DNA of 64,000 nt, taken from Kingdonia uniflora (Eukaryota > Streptophyta > Magnoliopsida > Ranunculales > Circaeasteraceae). The stretch is taken from contig JACGCM010002114.1 in assembly GCA_014058105.1 (NCBI GenBank), positions 1,364,001 to 1,428,000 on the forward strand, in the 5' to 3' direction. How positions within the stretch are numbered: the stretch's first letter is position 1; every line of letters starts with the position of its first letter. Below the pieces are notes generated by a model. It had not been told where the DNA came from. It saw only the letters and a list, made by a program, of their open reading frames with translations, and did not search any database. A program made the position numbers and the translations under genes. Of the stretch, positions 24,165 through 33,967 are shown piece by piece.

Positions 24165-26613
24165 CCCCCTTTAGGAGCCTTGAGCTCCTGCTCAAGCTGG
24201 AATTGGAAAGGTGGGAATGCGGCTCTACCCATTACCCTGCGATACCACTTTGACATACGAGGTAGCTGACCCTTCTTCCCAACTCGGAACGACTCAAAAC
24301 CATCACATGTCTTCCCTGGCAGCAACTTTTGGCGAAACACACTACGCCCCTTAGGATCATCATATCCTACAGCATATCTTGACGTAACAAAAGGTTGTAT
24401 CTGTGTAGAAACCAACATAGCGGAAATAGTTGGTAATGGGGGTCGAGATAACTAATCAGCCAATTTGTTGTCCACTCCCTTCTTAAACTGCATAATCAAG
24501 GGCAATTGTTGGAGATATGACCTCCCCTTCATCTGGCGAGCTTTCTGTAGCTTGGACTGTGTAGCTAAAAACTAGAACGGTTTGTGATCAGTATGTACCA
24601 CAACCTTCTCTTGCAACTTCCTCAAATCGGTTTGTTGCCTAAAAAATGTTGTCATTGGAGACAACACTCGAGCCGACATACCCTCCTGAACCGGTCGCAC
24701 CAATAACACAAACTTGCCGCTTGTATTAACCAACCGCTTCACCTGAGTCACCATTACCAAATTTGACGTAGTGACATGCTCCTTAGAAGCATTGATATGG
24801 AACTCCTTTCCTTCCTTCACAAGACGATACTTGCAAGCTCTACGGTAATGAATCGCATCTCGGTCCCAAAGATAAGGACTACCCAAGATGACCTGACACG
24901 CATCCAAAGAAGCCACCTCACACATCACCTCGTCAATAAACTTCTCCGAAATTGCAAACTTAAATGTACACTACTTCGTGACCATTACATTCGCATCTTT
25001 CAGAAACCACCCTAAACCATACGGCCTAGGATGAGATGTAGTCATTAAACCCATCTTCTTCATTAAGATCTCAGAAATCAAATTTTTCTGAATACCCGGA
25101 TCCATAATGGCCTTGACTAAACTCTGCTTTACCTGAATACTGACATGAGAAAGCTCTTCCAACTCTCTTCCTCGGTAGCCAAAGTCCGCTGAAACATAAG
25201 TGTAAGCTTAGGATTCAGTTTATCTAAATCCGGAAGGTCAACAACCTCAGCGGCTAGTACATATTTCTCTTTATTGCGCTTCTCCTCCTTCGGCCTATGC
25301 TCCAGGTGAAGTTTCCAACAATAATCGGAAAGATGCCCACTCGCCTTACAATGATTGCAATGGAATTCCTTGGACAAAGACCCCTCTCCTTTGGCCTCTC
25401 CCTTGTGCTCATTTTTCCAACTAGACTTGTACCCCGACTTGATCTTGTCATCTTCTTTGTCACTCTTCAAGTACTTGCCCTCAATAGCAATTGCCTTCAC
25501 GGTAGCATCCTCGATATTGGCCACAGTAAAGAGTTTCAACTCTCTCCTAATGGACTCTGACAAACCCCCCGTGTACTTTATGAACACCTCATACGTATCC
25601 ACATCAATGTCCAAAACCAAAGCTTGGTTATGAAACGACGTAATATACTCCTGTGCGGATTGCTCAAACTTTTGGCACAAATTGTTCCATGTATACTATC
25701 TCTTTTGCTCATACCCAATCGAATAAAACTGCTTTCGCGCTAAAACCTTGAATTCTTTCCAACCCAAATCTTCTACATCATGGCGTTTTTGATAAGATTT
25801 CCACCTCGTGAGTGCATGACTTGCGAATTTCAACGTTGCAAAGCATATTTGCTGAGCATTGGAGTATTTATAAACTAAAAAATAGGTCTCTAACCTATCT
25901 AACTAGTTATCCAATATTTCGGCATCGATCAAACCGTCGAATACAAGAATTTTAATCTTAAAACCAATACGAAGATTACGTAGAAGATTCTTTCCAACCC
26001 AAATCTCCTACATCATGACGTTTTTGATAAGATTTCCACCACGTGAGTGCATGACTTGCGAATTTCAACGTTGCAAAGCATATTTGCTGAGCATTGGAGT
26101 ATTTGTAAACTAAAAAATAGGTCTCTAACCTATCTAACTAGTTATCCAATATTTCGGCATCAATCGAACCGTCGAATACAAGAATTTTAATCTTAAAACC
26201 AATACGAAGATTACGCAGAAGATTCGTGGACTTACCAATAACCGATCACTCCTCGTCGGATTCGGCAGCACTAGAATCATAAAAAACCAGAATGTCCTCG
26301 TCACCATCGGCCTCAATAACCCCTTTCTTCTTCGAACGACCTCGTCGTTCTACCAAAGTGGAAGCCTTAGTGAGGTTTATGAGACGCAACTGCTCCACTA
26401 ACTCCCCCTATAGTAGAAGTTAAGGCAAAAACTGTCGTTTCCAAAATCGTGAGTCTTTCGTTGGGATCTCCCATCTCCAAATCGTTCTTCTTATTCGAAT
26501 TAGGTTTGCGATGGAATTCAACGGACTCACTAGCTTCTCATTCGTTTGCTTGAGACGGTCACGTATAGATACCATAAACTACAAACAACCCCCCGAGAAT
26601 CGAAACTGGAAAA
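24165..26613 (-). pseudogene. M1 gag-protease-(RT deleted)-RNase H/integrase remnant
   Basis: Minus strand. Gag spans about 26600-25300, with the retrotransposon gag block 'VLDIDVDTYEVFIKYTGGLS' and a CCHC knuckle 'CNHCKASGHLSDYC' near 25320-25360. The protease-like region near 25160-24975 reads 'IMDPGIQKNLISEILMKKMG'. The text then jumps from 'RQQTDLRKLQ' directly to 'VVHTDHKPF', the RNase H end, followed by TAG at 24574-24572 and 'MQFKKGVDNKLAD'. The whole RT is missing. A second jump after 'KLLPGKTC' leads to the extreme C-terminus ('FESFRVGKKGQLP'). A 235-bp tandem duplication breaks gag further upstream. Copy M3 shares the first junction and the TAG. Confidence 0.85.
25752..26221. repeat. 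235-bp tandem duplication inside M1 gag
   Basis: Two head-to-tail copies start at 25752 ('attctttccaacccaaatc') and 25987 and differ at only a few positions. The period of 235 bp is not a multiple of three, so the duplication also shifts the gag frame. The near-identity indicates a recent event. Confidence 0.9.
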
Positions 26614-26622
26614 CTGATACCA
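26614..26622 (-). promoter_or_regulatory. Primer-binding site of M1
   Basis: TGGTATCAG on the minus strand, complementary to the 3' end of initiator Met tRNA, the usual primer of many plant LTR elements. It lies two bases inside the 5' LTR. Confidence 0.85.
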
Positions 26623-26624
26623 CT

Positions 26625-27112
26625 TAATCCACAATACGATTGAGAAGCTTTTAGTTACTGGAGAAATACAAATAACACCGAAATTGGGCAAAATAAAGCT
26701 TAATTGCTTAAAAGAAACGAAGTAGATTACAATAAATCACTCCAAAACCCTAGGCTTCTCTCTGAACTCTCTCTAGATCTAACATAAAAAACATACCCTA
26801 GAAAACAACCTAAGTTCCCTTTTATATAGAGGGAACTCAAAATTACAAATCAAAAGCATCTCGAAACAAAAACACGCCTCATAAATAAAGCCACCGCCAG
26901 AGTCGTTCGAACGAACTAGGAAGTCGTTAGAACGACTAATTGGTCTAAAACTCTAAAAATTTGCATGGTCGTTCGAACGAAACCAAACTCGTTCGAACGA
27001 AAATATGGCTCTGGGCCAAATTCCAGAGGACATGTCAACTCGTTCGAACGACACTCAATGTCGTTCGAACGACTTTGACAAATCTTCAAATACTCTAGAT
27101 CCTCCTGGATCA
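26625..27112 (-). repeat. 5' LTR of M1
   Basis: 488 bp, TGATCC...GGATTA on the minus strand. It has a TATA box (minus strand TATATAAAAG near 26818-26827). The U3 part (about 26900-27075) holds several 'gtcgttcgaacgac'-type palindromes. It is 70 bp longer than the 3' LTR, the difference lying within this palindrome region. Confidence 0.88.
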
Positions 27113-27130
27113 TGTGACTACTGGTACGTG

Positions 27131-29226
27131 TGTTGTGAAAATTACTAGAGAAGCAAAACTGCATAACGAATACCTTTTTATCCACACATTACATATTAAT
27201 TTATGTATTTGAATAGTTTGCAACAGTATTTCGGCTTTCCTCCATTCCGAAACTATCTTTGGTCTAACTATTAAGTTTGTGCATGGATCATACATGTTTT
27301 TGTAATTTCCGATTTAGAACTGGAGATAAGTTTTGTGGTGCAGGAGCATTCATTTACTTTACTTCATTCATTTTATGTATGTTTCATGTTTGTTAGCTTT
27401 TCTTGTGTGTGCGCATTATGCACCTCATTTAGTTTAGTTTTTTTTTTGTCGAGGTGATTTATATTTTTTTTTGTAAAATTTCATAAATGGGGCGGGTTTG
27501 CGGGGCGGGTTTGGGGATAATCGTTTCAGTTATTTTTCTTTTCTTGTGAAGTACTGAAGTTAGTAATTTGCCTTGACATGTGTTGCAGATAATTTGGTTA
27601 TCTTAGATCTTGGGAATATGCTTAATTGTGACTAACATTTATTACTTGATGAGCACTTTTGTTGATTGACTAAAATTTATTACTTGATGCAATGCAGTGT
27701 ATGCTCAATACTCTCCCATCATTACCAGAAAAATGAATCAACTGGTCCGATTGCACATAATGCATAAATCTAAAGTTCAGAGAATATTTTCGGATTCCCC
27801 TTCTATGTAAGGTAATTTTCATCATCCCTTTATCTTGTATCTTAAAAAAGTATATTACTATTTAAAGGCAGGAATTTGTACTATTTAGAGATAATATTGC
27901 CTTTAGTTAAATTTAATTTGTACTGGAATTTGTTTGTTGTGACCAGATCTGTTAAGTGCATAATTTTCAAGTACTGTAAGAGTATTCAGATATTGGGATT
28001 TGATTATTCTTACTCATTGTCTAAGATTGCATGGAAATAATAAAATGACATAGACCTATTTTTGGTAATTGGTTGACTGCATACTATGTCTAAAATTAAG
28101 TACATTTATTTTTTCATCCAATAGGCTTTAGAGCCATCTAAACAATTAGCTCTCCTCGTGATACAAGTAGCCTCCATAACTGTCTAATTTATGTTTCATC
28201 AGTCACAGTATTTTGCTTTATTGACATGTTGATATAAGGTTGCTTACTTGCTTTGCTCTATATTCTGTTTGATCAGCAAATGTTATATCACTCACAGTTG
28301 TATAGTTTATCTGCTTGGATTACTTCTTCTTTTCTTTGTAAGGGGTCTTTGATGTTATGAATTTTTTTGTGTTGGACTGGTCTCCTAATACATTAATACT
28401 TGTGTTTTGTTATATATTTAGGTCATTAGATTGCTTCTCTTTGGTCCATGTGTGATGATAGCGAGTCTTCCCTATTGTGAGGATAACTTAAATGCAATTT
28501 TATAGTCCTAATTATGCAACAAGACTGCTAAAGATGATGAATCAGTAGCAAAACCATTAGAGTAATACACAACTTCTCTTTTTTGAGCTTTCTATTCTTT
28601 CTAGATTACTTTGATAAACATCCACTTCTTGGTTTACGTTGCGGCACTTCACAACACATTGTTTGCTTATCTGACTTTGGGTCATGACTATGTTTATTCA
28701 GTTTGGCCTAGTTGGAACTATGCATTCAGCTCATGGATTGGCTCAGATGTAAGTTTTTGCCAAACTTTATTTTTTCAATTTATTAAGGAAAATTGGTATC
28801 TGATAATTTGTGTTTTTCTCTCTTCTCTTCTCTTTTAGGTAAAAATATCTACAGGTGATTGAGTTCTGTATTCTTTCATTCTATAGGTGATAGTGATCAA
28901 ACTTCTACTATAATAAGCACTACACCATCTAAGGCTGTACCTCCTGCCACTGCCACTCGAGAAGCCACAAAAGAGACTGGGAACGTTTTCCATTCTTCAG
29001 CTGGCACTTCATGTTTGAACTTTCTCCGCTACACATTTTATTATTATGTTCCTTTTTGTTTTAACCATTGTCTGACTATTATATAGATTCTAAAGTTACT
29101 TTTGCAGCCTTAAGTTTATTTCGTGTAACATGTAATAGAAACATGCTTATAATTTATCTCATTTTCTGCATATTTTTGAAATAAATTTTTTTTTTGAATT
29201 TTTTATTTTTTATTATTTATTATATG
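27131..29226. other. Long stretch without a supported gene
   Basis: AT-rich DNA with a few short frames (28611-28838, 28859-29086) that match no family I recognise. The piece 28900-29030, rich in Thr, Ser and Ala codons, could be part of the CACTA element ending at 29560, but I see no proof. No later ABCG exons were found here. Confidence 0.45.
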
Positions 29227-29227
29227 T

Positions 29228-29465
29228 TTTTGCCACAGATTTTGTAGTGGTGAAAGTAGGCTTTTGCCATGGATTTTGTAGTGGTAAAAGCAGGCATTTG
29301 CCACAGATTCTGTAGTGGTGAAAACAAACTTTTGCCACAGATTATGTAGTGGTTAAAGTAGGCTTTTGCCACGGATTATGTAGTGGTGAAAGCAGGCTTT
29401 TGCCACAAACTTTGTAGTGGTTAAAGTAGGCTTTTGCCAGGGATTTTTCAGTGGCAAAAAAGAAC
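29228..29465 (+). repeat. 34-bp subterminal repeat array (7 units)
   Basis: Seven head-to-tail units of 34 bp with the core 'ttttgccacggattttgtag' and 'tggtgaaagtaggc', then a partial eighth. Short repeats of this kind next to the termini are typical of CACTA elements, where the TNPA-like protein binds them. Confidence 0.85.
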
Positions 29466-29560
29466 TTTTTGCCACGGTCAAAATAGTGCGAAAGCTTTAG
29501 CCACCATCTACGCCCATGACCCTAGCCACTGAAAAATCAATACCTTTTATTCTTGTAGTG
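29228..29560 (+). mobile_element. 3' end of a CACTA (En/Spm) transposon
   Basis: The segment ends in 'attcttgtagtg', the inverted form of the CACTACAAGAAT terminus common in plant CACTA elements, just after the subterminal array. Body and 5' terminus were not found to the left: no CACTACAAG occurs between 27.1 and 29.2 kb. It is a 3' fragment or a very diverged element. Confidence 0.65.
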
Positions 29561-29689
29561 CATGATAAGTGATAAATAGGACTTGCATTTGTACATAAAA
29601 ATTATCTTATTCTAATTAATATTTTGCAAAATCACCATTTTGATATTAAATTTTATACGCAATTTATATTTATTTATGGGAGGAGTATT

Positions 29690-30130
29690 CATGAATTCAA
29701 AAATACATTTTCTAACCCTTCTCTAACTCATAAAGAAATGTGCCAAGTCTAAGAAATAGGTTTCAATGACAACCCAAATAAATATTGAGAACCACGTCCA
29801 CCTTGGAGTTGTGCGACTCAAAAAAATTCGGCAAGTCTGTTGGTAGGGCGACATTTCTCTAACATGATAACCCAAACTTTTGTACGTACTTTTTGTGGAG
29901 CACCATGAATTCAAAGTTACACCCTTTTTTGGTGAGTCCCAGTGATTCGTCTACAAATAATTGTGCCTCTGATCTCTCAGACACATCTTCAAAGAGTTCT
30001 TCATTTTAGAACCCTGGGACTAGAGTACTGAAGGTCATGAGATCAATCCTTCAAGTGATGATCTTCGTTAGAACTTGGAGAGCTCTGACTAGTTTCAACT
30101 TAATTTATTTGATTTTGTTTTAGGTACCCC
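29690..30130 (+). repeat. Module C, copy 3
   Basis: Shares 'tttcaatgacaacccaaat', 'agtctgttggta', 'aacttttgtacgta', 'gcaccatgaattcaaa' and 'cttggagagctctgac' with copies 1, 2 and 4. The exon-like 3' block is missing. Confidence 0.6.
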
Positions 30131-30289
30131 CCATCTCACCATTATCCATTTTTTTAGATTTTCATATTAGTCGTCTTTAATACCATTCAAATTATGAAGG
30201 ACTAGTACTACTCGTGGCTCGCCATGGTGAATATGAAGGCGCAATTATTTGTAGTATTATGATTGTAATCCTTGAGTACTACTATAAGG

Positions 30290-30545
30290 TGGTTTCATAG
30301 TTCCCAACCACAATGGATGCGGCGTCGATTGTGTCCATAGTAGTCTCTATTCGAATACTCGTATATATTTTCGCCAGACTTTCATTGGCATCGGCAATAA
30401 ATCCATTGAAGTGCGTTTCTACGTTCATAAATGCAGCACGCAACCATGTTTTCACGTTACTTAGGGAATCCCACAGTTGATCTCATTCCAATTTATTCAT
30501 CTTGGCAAGCGACCGTTGTACTTGTGTTGAAGCGCCTACAAGGAG
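30290..30545 (-). pseudogene. PMEI-like (pectin methylesterase/invertase inhibitor) fragment
   Basis: On the minus strand a frame reads 'ASTQVQRSLAKMNKLE', a stop, then 'SNVKTWLRAAFMNVETHFNG' and a helical tail ('ESLAKIYTSIRIETT'). The plant PMEI/invertase inhibitor domain has a conserved block of the type WLSAALT...TCLDGF after a helical hairpin. Here the block has lost its Cys (THFNG). Such proteins are secreted four-helix bundles that inhibit pectin methylesterase or invertase. No start, signal peptide or intact ORF is visible. The identification rests on this one block and its paralogue at 32840-32965. Confidence 0.45.
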
Positions 30546-30949
30546 AAAGTAGCATTTGTTCAACTTGAATATGGTTTTTGGCTCTGTGAGACCCGGTTTT
30601 ATCCCTGTTTGAGATCAAAAAGGTAGTGACTCAACTACACAGTCGCGTTGAAGCAATAAGTGATGGCGTTTGTAACATCATCCTTAGGGTTTAGATGAGG
30701 TGGCTCATTAGAGAATAATTTGGTTGAGGCATCCACGACGAAGTACAAACAAAGAGAGGAAGAGAAGGCTTAGGGTTTTTCCTCTAATGATTGGCTCATT
30801 GGGGATTAAGTAGGCTCATGGCTTACCTCATAATGAATTATATACCCTCATAAAATTATCAAACTACTTAAATACCATTTTCTCATTTATTTTTGGGTTT
30901 TCTTTTGTATAAAGGCTAGCTGATGCTATAATTTGCATGGTTTGAATTT

Positions 30950-31340
30950 TAATGGTTGGCTTTCCTTGATATAAGGTAAGAAATATGGCCACTTTTCTAG
31001 ATAGGTTTTGAGAAGTATCGAAATTCTTGATGAACTTATCATGAAAATGAGTCCCCTTTCAAATTCACATACTCTAGGCATAATTCGAGAAAATTCGATA
31101 AGGTTTGGTGGAAGTACTTAAAAACACAATAACGAAATATATAGTATGTAATTGATGCAGTAAATATTAATCATGAATCACACATTTATTAGGCTTTGAT
31201 GAAGGCATGCACTATTTATGAGTTATATATTACTGATAAATATTCATGTGTCTCTTCACGACCTGACCAAAACATTTAGATTCTGATCAAGACCCTCTGG
31301 TACGAGTATATATATGGTTCTTAGTGATGGGAAAAAATTG
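30950..31340 (+). repeat. Module A, copy 2
   Basis: Matches 6640-7160 through 'taaggtttggtggaagtact', 'aatcatgaatcacacattta', 'aaggcatgcac' and 'tacgagtatatat'. Confidence 0.55.
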
Positions 31341-31479
31341 TGGACGAAGTTAATCTAATGTACGTGCTAGTTTCACCACAACCTAGTTAACATGTGTTAT
31401 AATTAAGTCTGTTTACGAAATTTGCCTGATAGTGATAAATGGACCTGCATTTATATTTTGCAAAATCACCACCCTGACA

Positions 31480-32250
31480 AGTATTCATGAATTTGAAAAT
31501 ACATTTTCTAACCCTTCTCTCACTCTTCTAGAAATGCGTTAAGAAGTAGGTTCCAATGACAACCCAAATGAATATTTGAGGACCACGTCCACGTTAAGCC
31601 ACTCAAAAAAGTTCGGCATGTCTGTTGGTATGGCGACATTGCTCTCAAATGACAACCTAAACTTTTGTACGTTTTGATGAGCACCATGAATTCAAAATGA
31701 CACCCTTTTTTTTGTGAGTCACAGTGATTCGTCTACAAATAATTACGCCTCTGATCTCTTAGACACACACCTTCAAAGAGTTCTTCATTTTAGAACCCTG
31801 GGACTAGCTAGAGTGATAGAGCTTGAAGAGCTCTGACCATTTTCATGAACTTCTTTTATTTGATCTTGTGGTTACATTTTCATGGAGAAGGGACTCTTAT
31901 CTATCCTTCCTTTAAGTACCTCATCTCACACCATTTCTCTTTTTAGGCTTGTTTAGTTCCTTGTGTTTTTGTTTACTTGATTTTGAAAGGCGAAGTTTAG
32001 ATTTTGTTAGCAAACAAAACCACTTTTTTGATAGTAAAATTACATTAAAACATTAAAATTTGTCGTTAGAGATGGTGGTTAATGGGCAATAGTGTCATGT
32101 TGTCATTCTTAATTCGTTTATTTATGCGGATTTGTGTATATTGACAAATTATGATGTTGGTGTATTTTTTTTGCAGAAATGTATCAGCATAATAATCAAA
32201 ACTCTCAGAGGTAATTTACATGGTTCTTACTTATTTACTCATTTTTTACA
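31480..32250 (+). repeat. Module C, copy 4 (most complete)
   Basis: Contains all landmarks of the module. The exon-like block near 32177 starts ATG and reads MYQHNNQNSQ, then GT; it is preceded by 'ttttttttgcag', a good acceptor. It could be the first coding exon of a small Gln/Asn-rich protein, but no downstream exon was recognised. Confidence 0.6.
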
Positions 32251-32839
32251 TCTTTTACTATAAACCTGTACTTGTGCAGGTTTTCATCACCATTACCAAC
32301 TATTCTGAGCTTTAGGGAATCCGGCCAGGATGGAAAATAAGCTGGGAGTGGAAAGAAGAGAAGTAATTTGTGGCGATACAAGGGGCACAAGCCATCCAGT
32401 GAGGTGAAAGCCACAAATTTAAAGGCGACCTCCCACAGCTGCGCCAAGAATCCCTAAAGTCGTTGATTTGTAGTCTAGGACACCCTACAACCTTCAAACA
32501 AACAAATAGTTGTAACAGTGAGGTCCTTTCGACGGTTGTACTACAAGACCCTGCGACCTATAAGTCCACCTTTAGAATGGCAGTAGCCAACATTACAGTG
32601 AAGAAAGGACTTGAGCTTCCTAACAATTTTACCTCATGAACTTTTGGCTATAGCTGTCGGTTACAATTGTAAATAATAAAAAATAAAAAAACCCAAACCA
32701 AATGCCCAGACAAATTTTGACCATATTTTACCATGCATGATTATATTACAAAGCTTCCCTTGTCCAAGACTCACAATTTCTTGATTATTATCCTTGGGTA
32801 TGTTGGCTGCAAGATTTGCAAACATAAAGAGTGCGTGCA

Positions 32840-32965
32840 GCCCTTAATTGACGTCATTCGATCAATCACGTCTGTTTTCGCCTGACTTTCATTGGCACTG
32901 GTTAATCCTGCCAAGCATGCTTTGTTGTTCACAAGTGCAGCATACAACCACTTTCGATTTATCCT
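32840..32965 (-). pseudogene. PMEI-like fragment, second copy
   Basis: The minus-strand frame reads 'WLYAALVNNKACLAGLTSAN', keeping the W..AAL.N...CL.GL block including the Cys that the copy at 30.3 kb lost. Further residues 'ESQAKTDVIDRMTS' parallel that copy. Module B lies directly upstream in transcription direction. No complete gene is present. Confidence 0.5.
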
Positions 32966-33200
32966 CTTATTTCAGTAAGTATACTGAACAATGTATATAT
33001 GTTACAATATATATTTTTATTTTTTATCAATGATGCAATTATTCTTCTTTTTGGGGGTTGTATATATGTTTATGTGTGCATGGAAGTCTTTTTGCAGAAG
33101 TGCAGATGTTCTCTTTACCATTAAATTGTTTAGGAAATTGTTTTACGACAGACCAGCTTTGCCATCTTAATGACAACAGCCTAGTTTACATGTGTTATAT
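32966..33200 (+). repeat. Module B, copy 2
   Basis: Matches 7380-7620 through 'tgaacaatgtatatatgtta', 'gggggttgtatatatgttta', 'gtgcatgga' and 'gtttaggaaattgttttac'. Confidence 0.55.
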
Positions 33201-33581
33201 ATACCCGTCCTTCTAGCAGAATGTCACCTTTTATAAACGTCTAGCATTTGAAACCCAAATGAAGTGTCTTCAAATGACTATTGGTGATCAATCAGGAGGA
33301 GGAGCCCTGTGCCTTCAATTAATATTTGATTCAGCTTTGCATACATTGCCTGAAATGTGGTTTCTCTATCATTCAAAGTTTCATTTCAGAGTAGGTTTTT
33401 TGCAGGTACTCCCATAATTCAAAATGATCGGTTCAGCGTTTTCCTAACTATTACTTAATGTGCATATCCACCTTTGCGATTGTAATTCCTACAGTTTAAA
33501 TATGCAGTTTTACTTTCACACGTATCCCATGGCTAACCTGAGTATATTTCTTCTCAAAATATCGTTTTTAGTTTATATTCA
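33201..33581. other. Spacer before the LTR nest
   Basis: About 380 bp with no supported gene or repeat. Confidence 0.45.
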
Positions 33582-33676
33582 TGTAAGGATATATGAAGTA
33601 AACCCAAAGAATGGAAGAGAACTTGGATTTGATTGATTAAACTTAACAATTACACCACTATTTATAGACTCATAAC
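33582..33676 (-). repeat. LTR-Y fragment
   Basis: TGTAAGGATATATGAAG through 'tatttatagactcataac' matches 59971-60069, which is the end of the Copia-Y 5' LTR. The match stops exactly where the LTR of Copia-X begins (33677), suggesting that Copia-X inserted into this LTR. Confidence 0.65.
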
Positions 33677-33921
33677 TGTTGAAAACATAATTCTAAACTC
33701 TAAAGAAGAAATGTTATTGATCAAACTTGGGATGAGATGATTTGATTACAACAGATAGCAAGCCTTTATATAGGCATTAGAGCACAAATCCAACCTGGCT
33801 TCTAAGCCGTAATTCAAACATTACCTCACTATGCTACCTACTATGACTACTATTCCTATGGTAGACTAATGTTCCTATGGTAGTTTGACTTTATTACCAA
33901 TGTGTTTCACACATTCTAACA
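33677..33921 (-). repeat. 3' LTR of Copia-X
   Basis: On the minus strand it starts TGTTAGAATGTG directly after the polypurine tract 'aagggaggg' and ends GTTTTCAACA. A TATA box ('cctatataaagg' on the minus strand) lies near 33765-33776. The matching 5' LTR is not in the window. Confidence 0.75.
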
Positions 33922-33967
33922 CCCTCCCTTAAACTAGATGTGCTAATACTAGTTTAGGAAGTAAACG

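Larger units (their letters stand above)
23741..27112 (-). mobile_element. M1: internally deleted LTR retrotransposon with target duplication
   Basis: This 3,372-bp element lies on the minus strand. It is bounded by TGTGA at 23736-23740 and TGTGA at 27113-27117, a perfect 5-bp target duplication. Its LTRs begin TGATCC and end GGATTA (minus strand). The 5' LTR is 26625-27112 and the 3' LTR 23741-24158. A primer-binding site TGGTATCAG lies two bases inside the 5' LTR, and the polypurine tract 'aaaggggggagcca' precedes the 3' LTR. The gene order (gag, protease, RNase H end, integrase end) fits Gypsy. RT and most of integrase are absent, so movement would have needed another element's enzymes. 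Confidence 0.92.
21880..27130 (+). pseudogene. ABCG (PDR): PDR-type ABCG transporter, 5' half, split by an LTR element
   Basis: Full-size ABCG/PDR proteins are plasma-membrane ATP-driven exporters of about 1,400 residues. The leader has an intron (GT near 21980, AG before 22077); the ATG is at 22091. Exon 1 gives 'ELKWAAIERLPTYDRMRTGV', then TAA at 22304 where the family has Gln, and continues in frame with 'VLDNGNVWHTEIDF'. Later exons give 'VGIETPKIEVRFENLSIEGD' (22561 on), 'LRLSPSKKRINNILRDVSGI' (about 22891), Walker A 'GPPSSGKTTF' (about 23120), 'ITYCGHNFSEFLPQRTCVYV' (23279 on) and the signature ISGGQKKRV ending at 23739. A second stop (TAG) follows 'RKLDN' near 23180. Element M1 sits inside the signature exon; after it the frame resumes as TTG at 27117-27124, followed by GTACGTGT, a possible donor. 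No later ABCG exons were found to the right, so the second half of NBD1, both membrane domains and NBD2 are missing. Confidence 0.88.

Noticed and set aside
28611..28838. 75-residue frame with aromatic residues as a membrane-protein exon
   Set aside because: No family motif and no convincing splice context; it is not part of the ABCG membrane domain as far as I can tell.
28918..28930. CACTACACC as the 5' terminus of the CACTA element ending at 29560
   Set aside because: It does not continue as CACTACAAGAAT and has no subterminal repeats beside it, so it is most likely chance.
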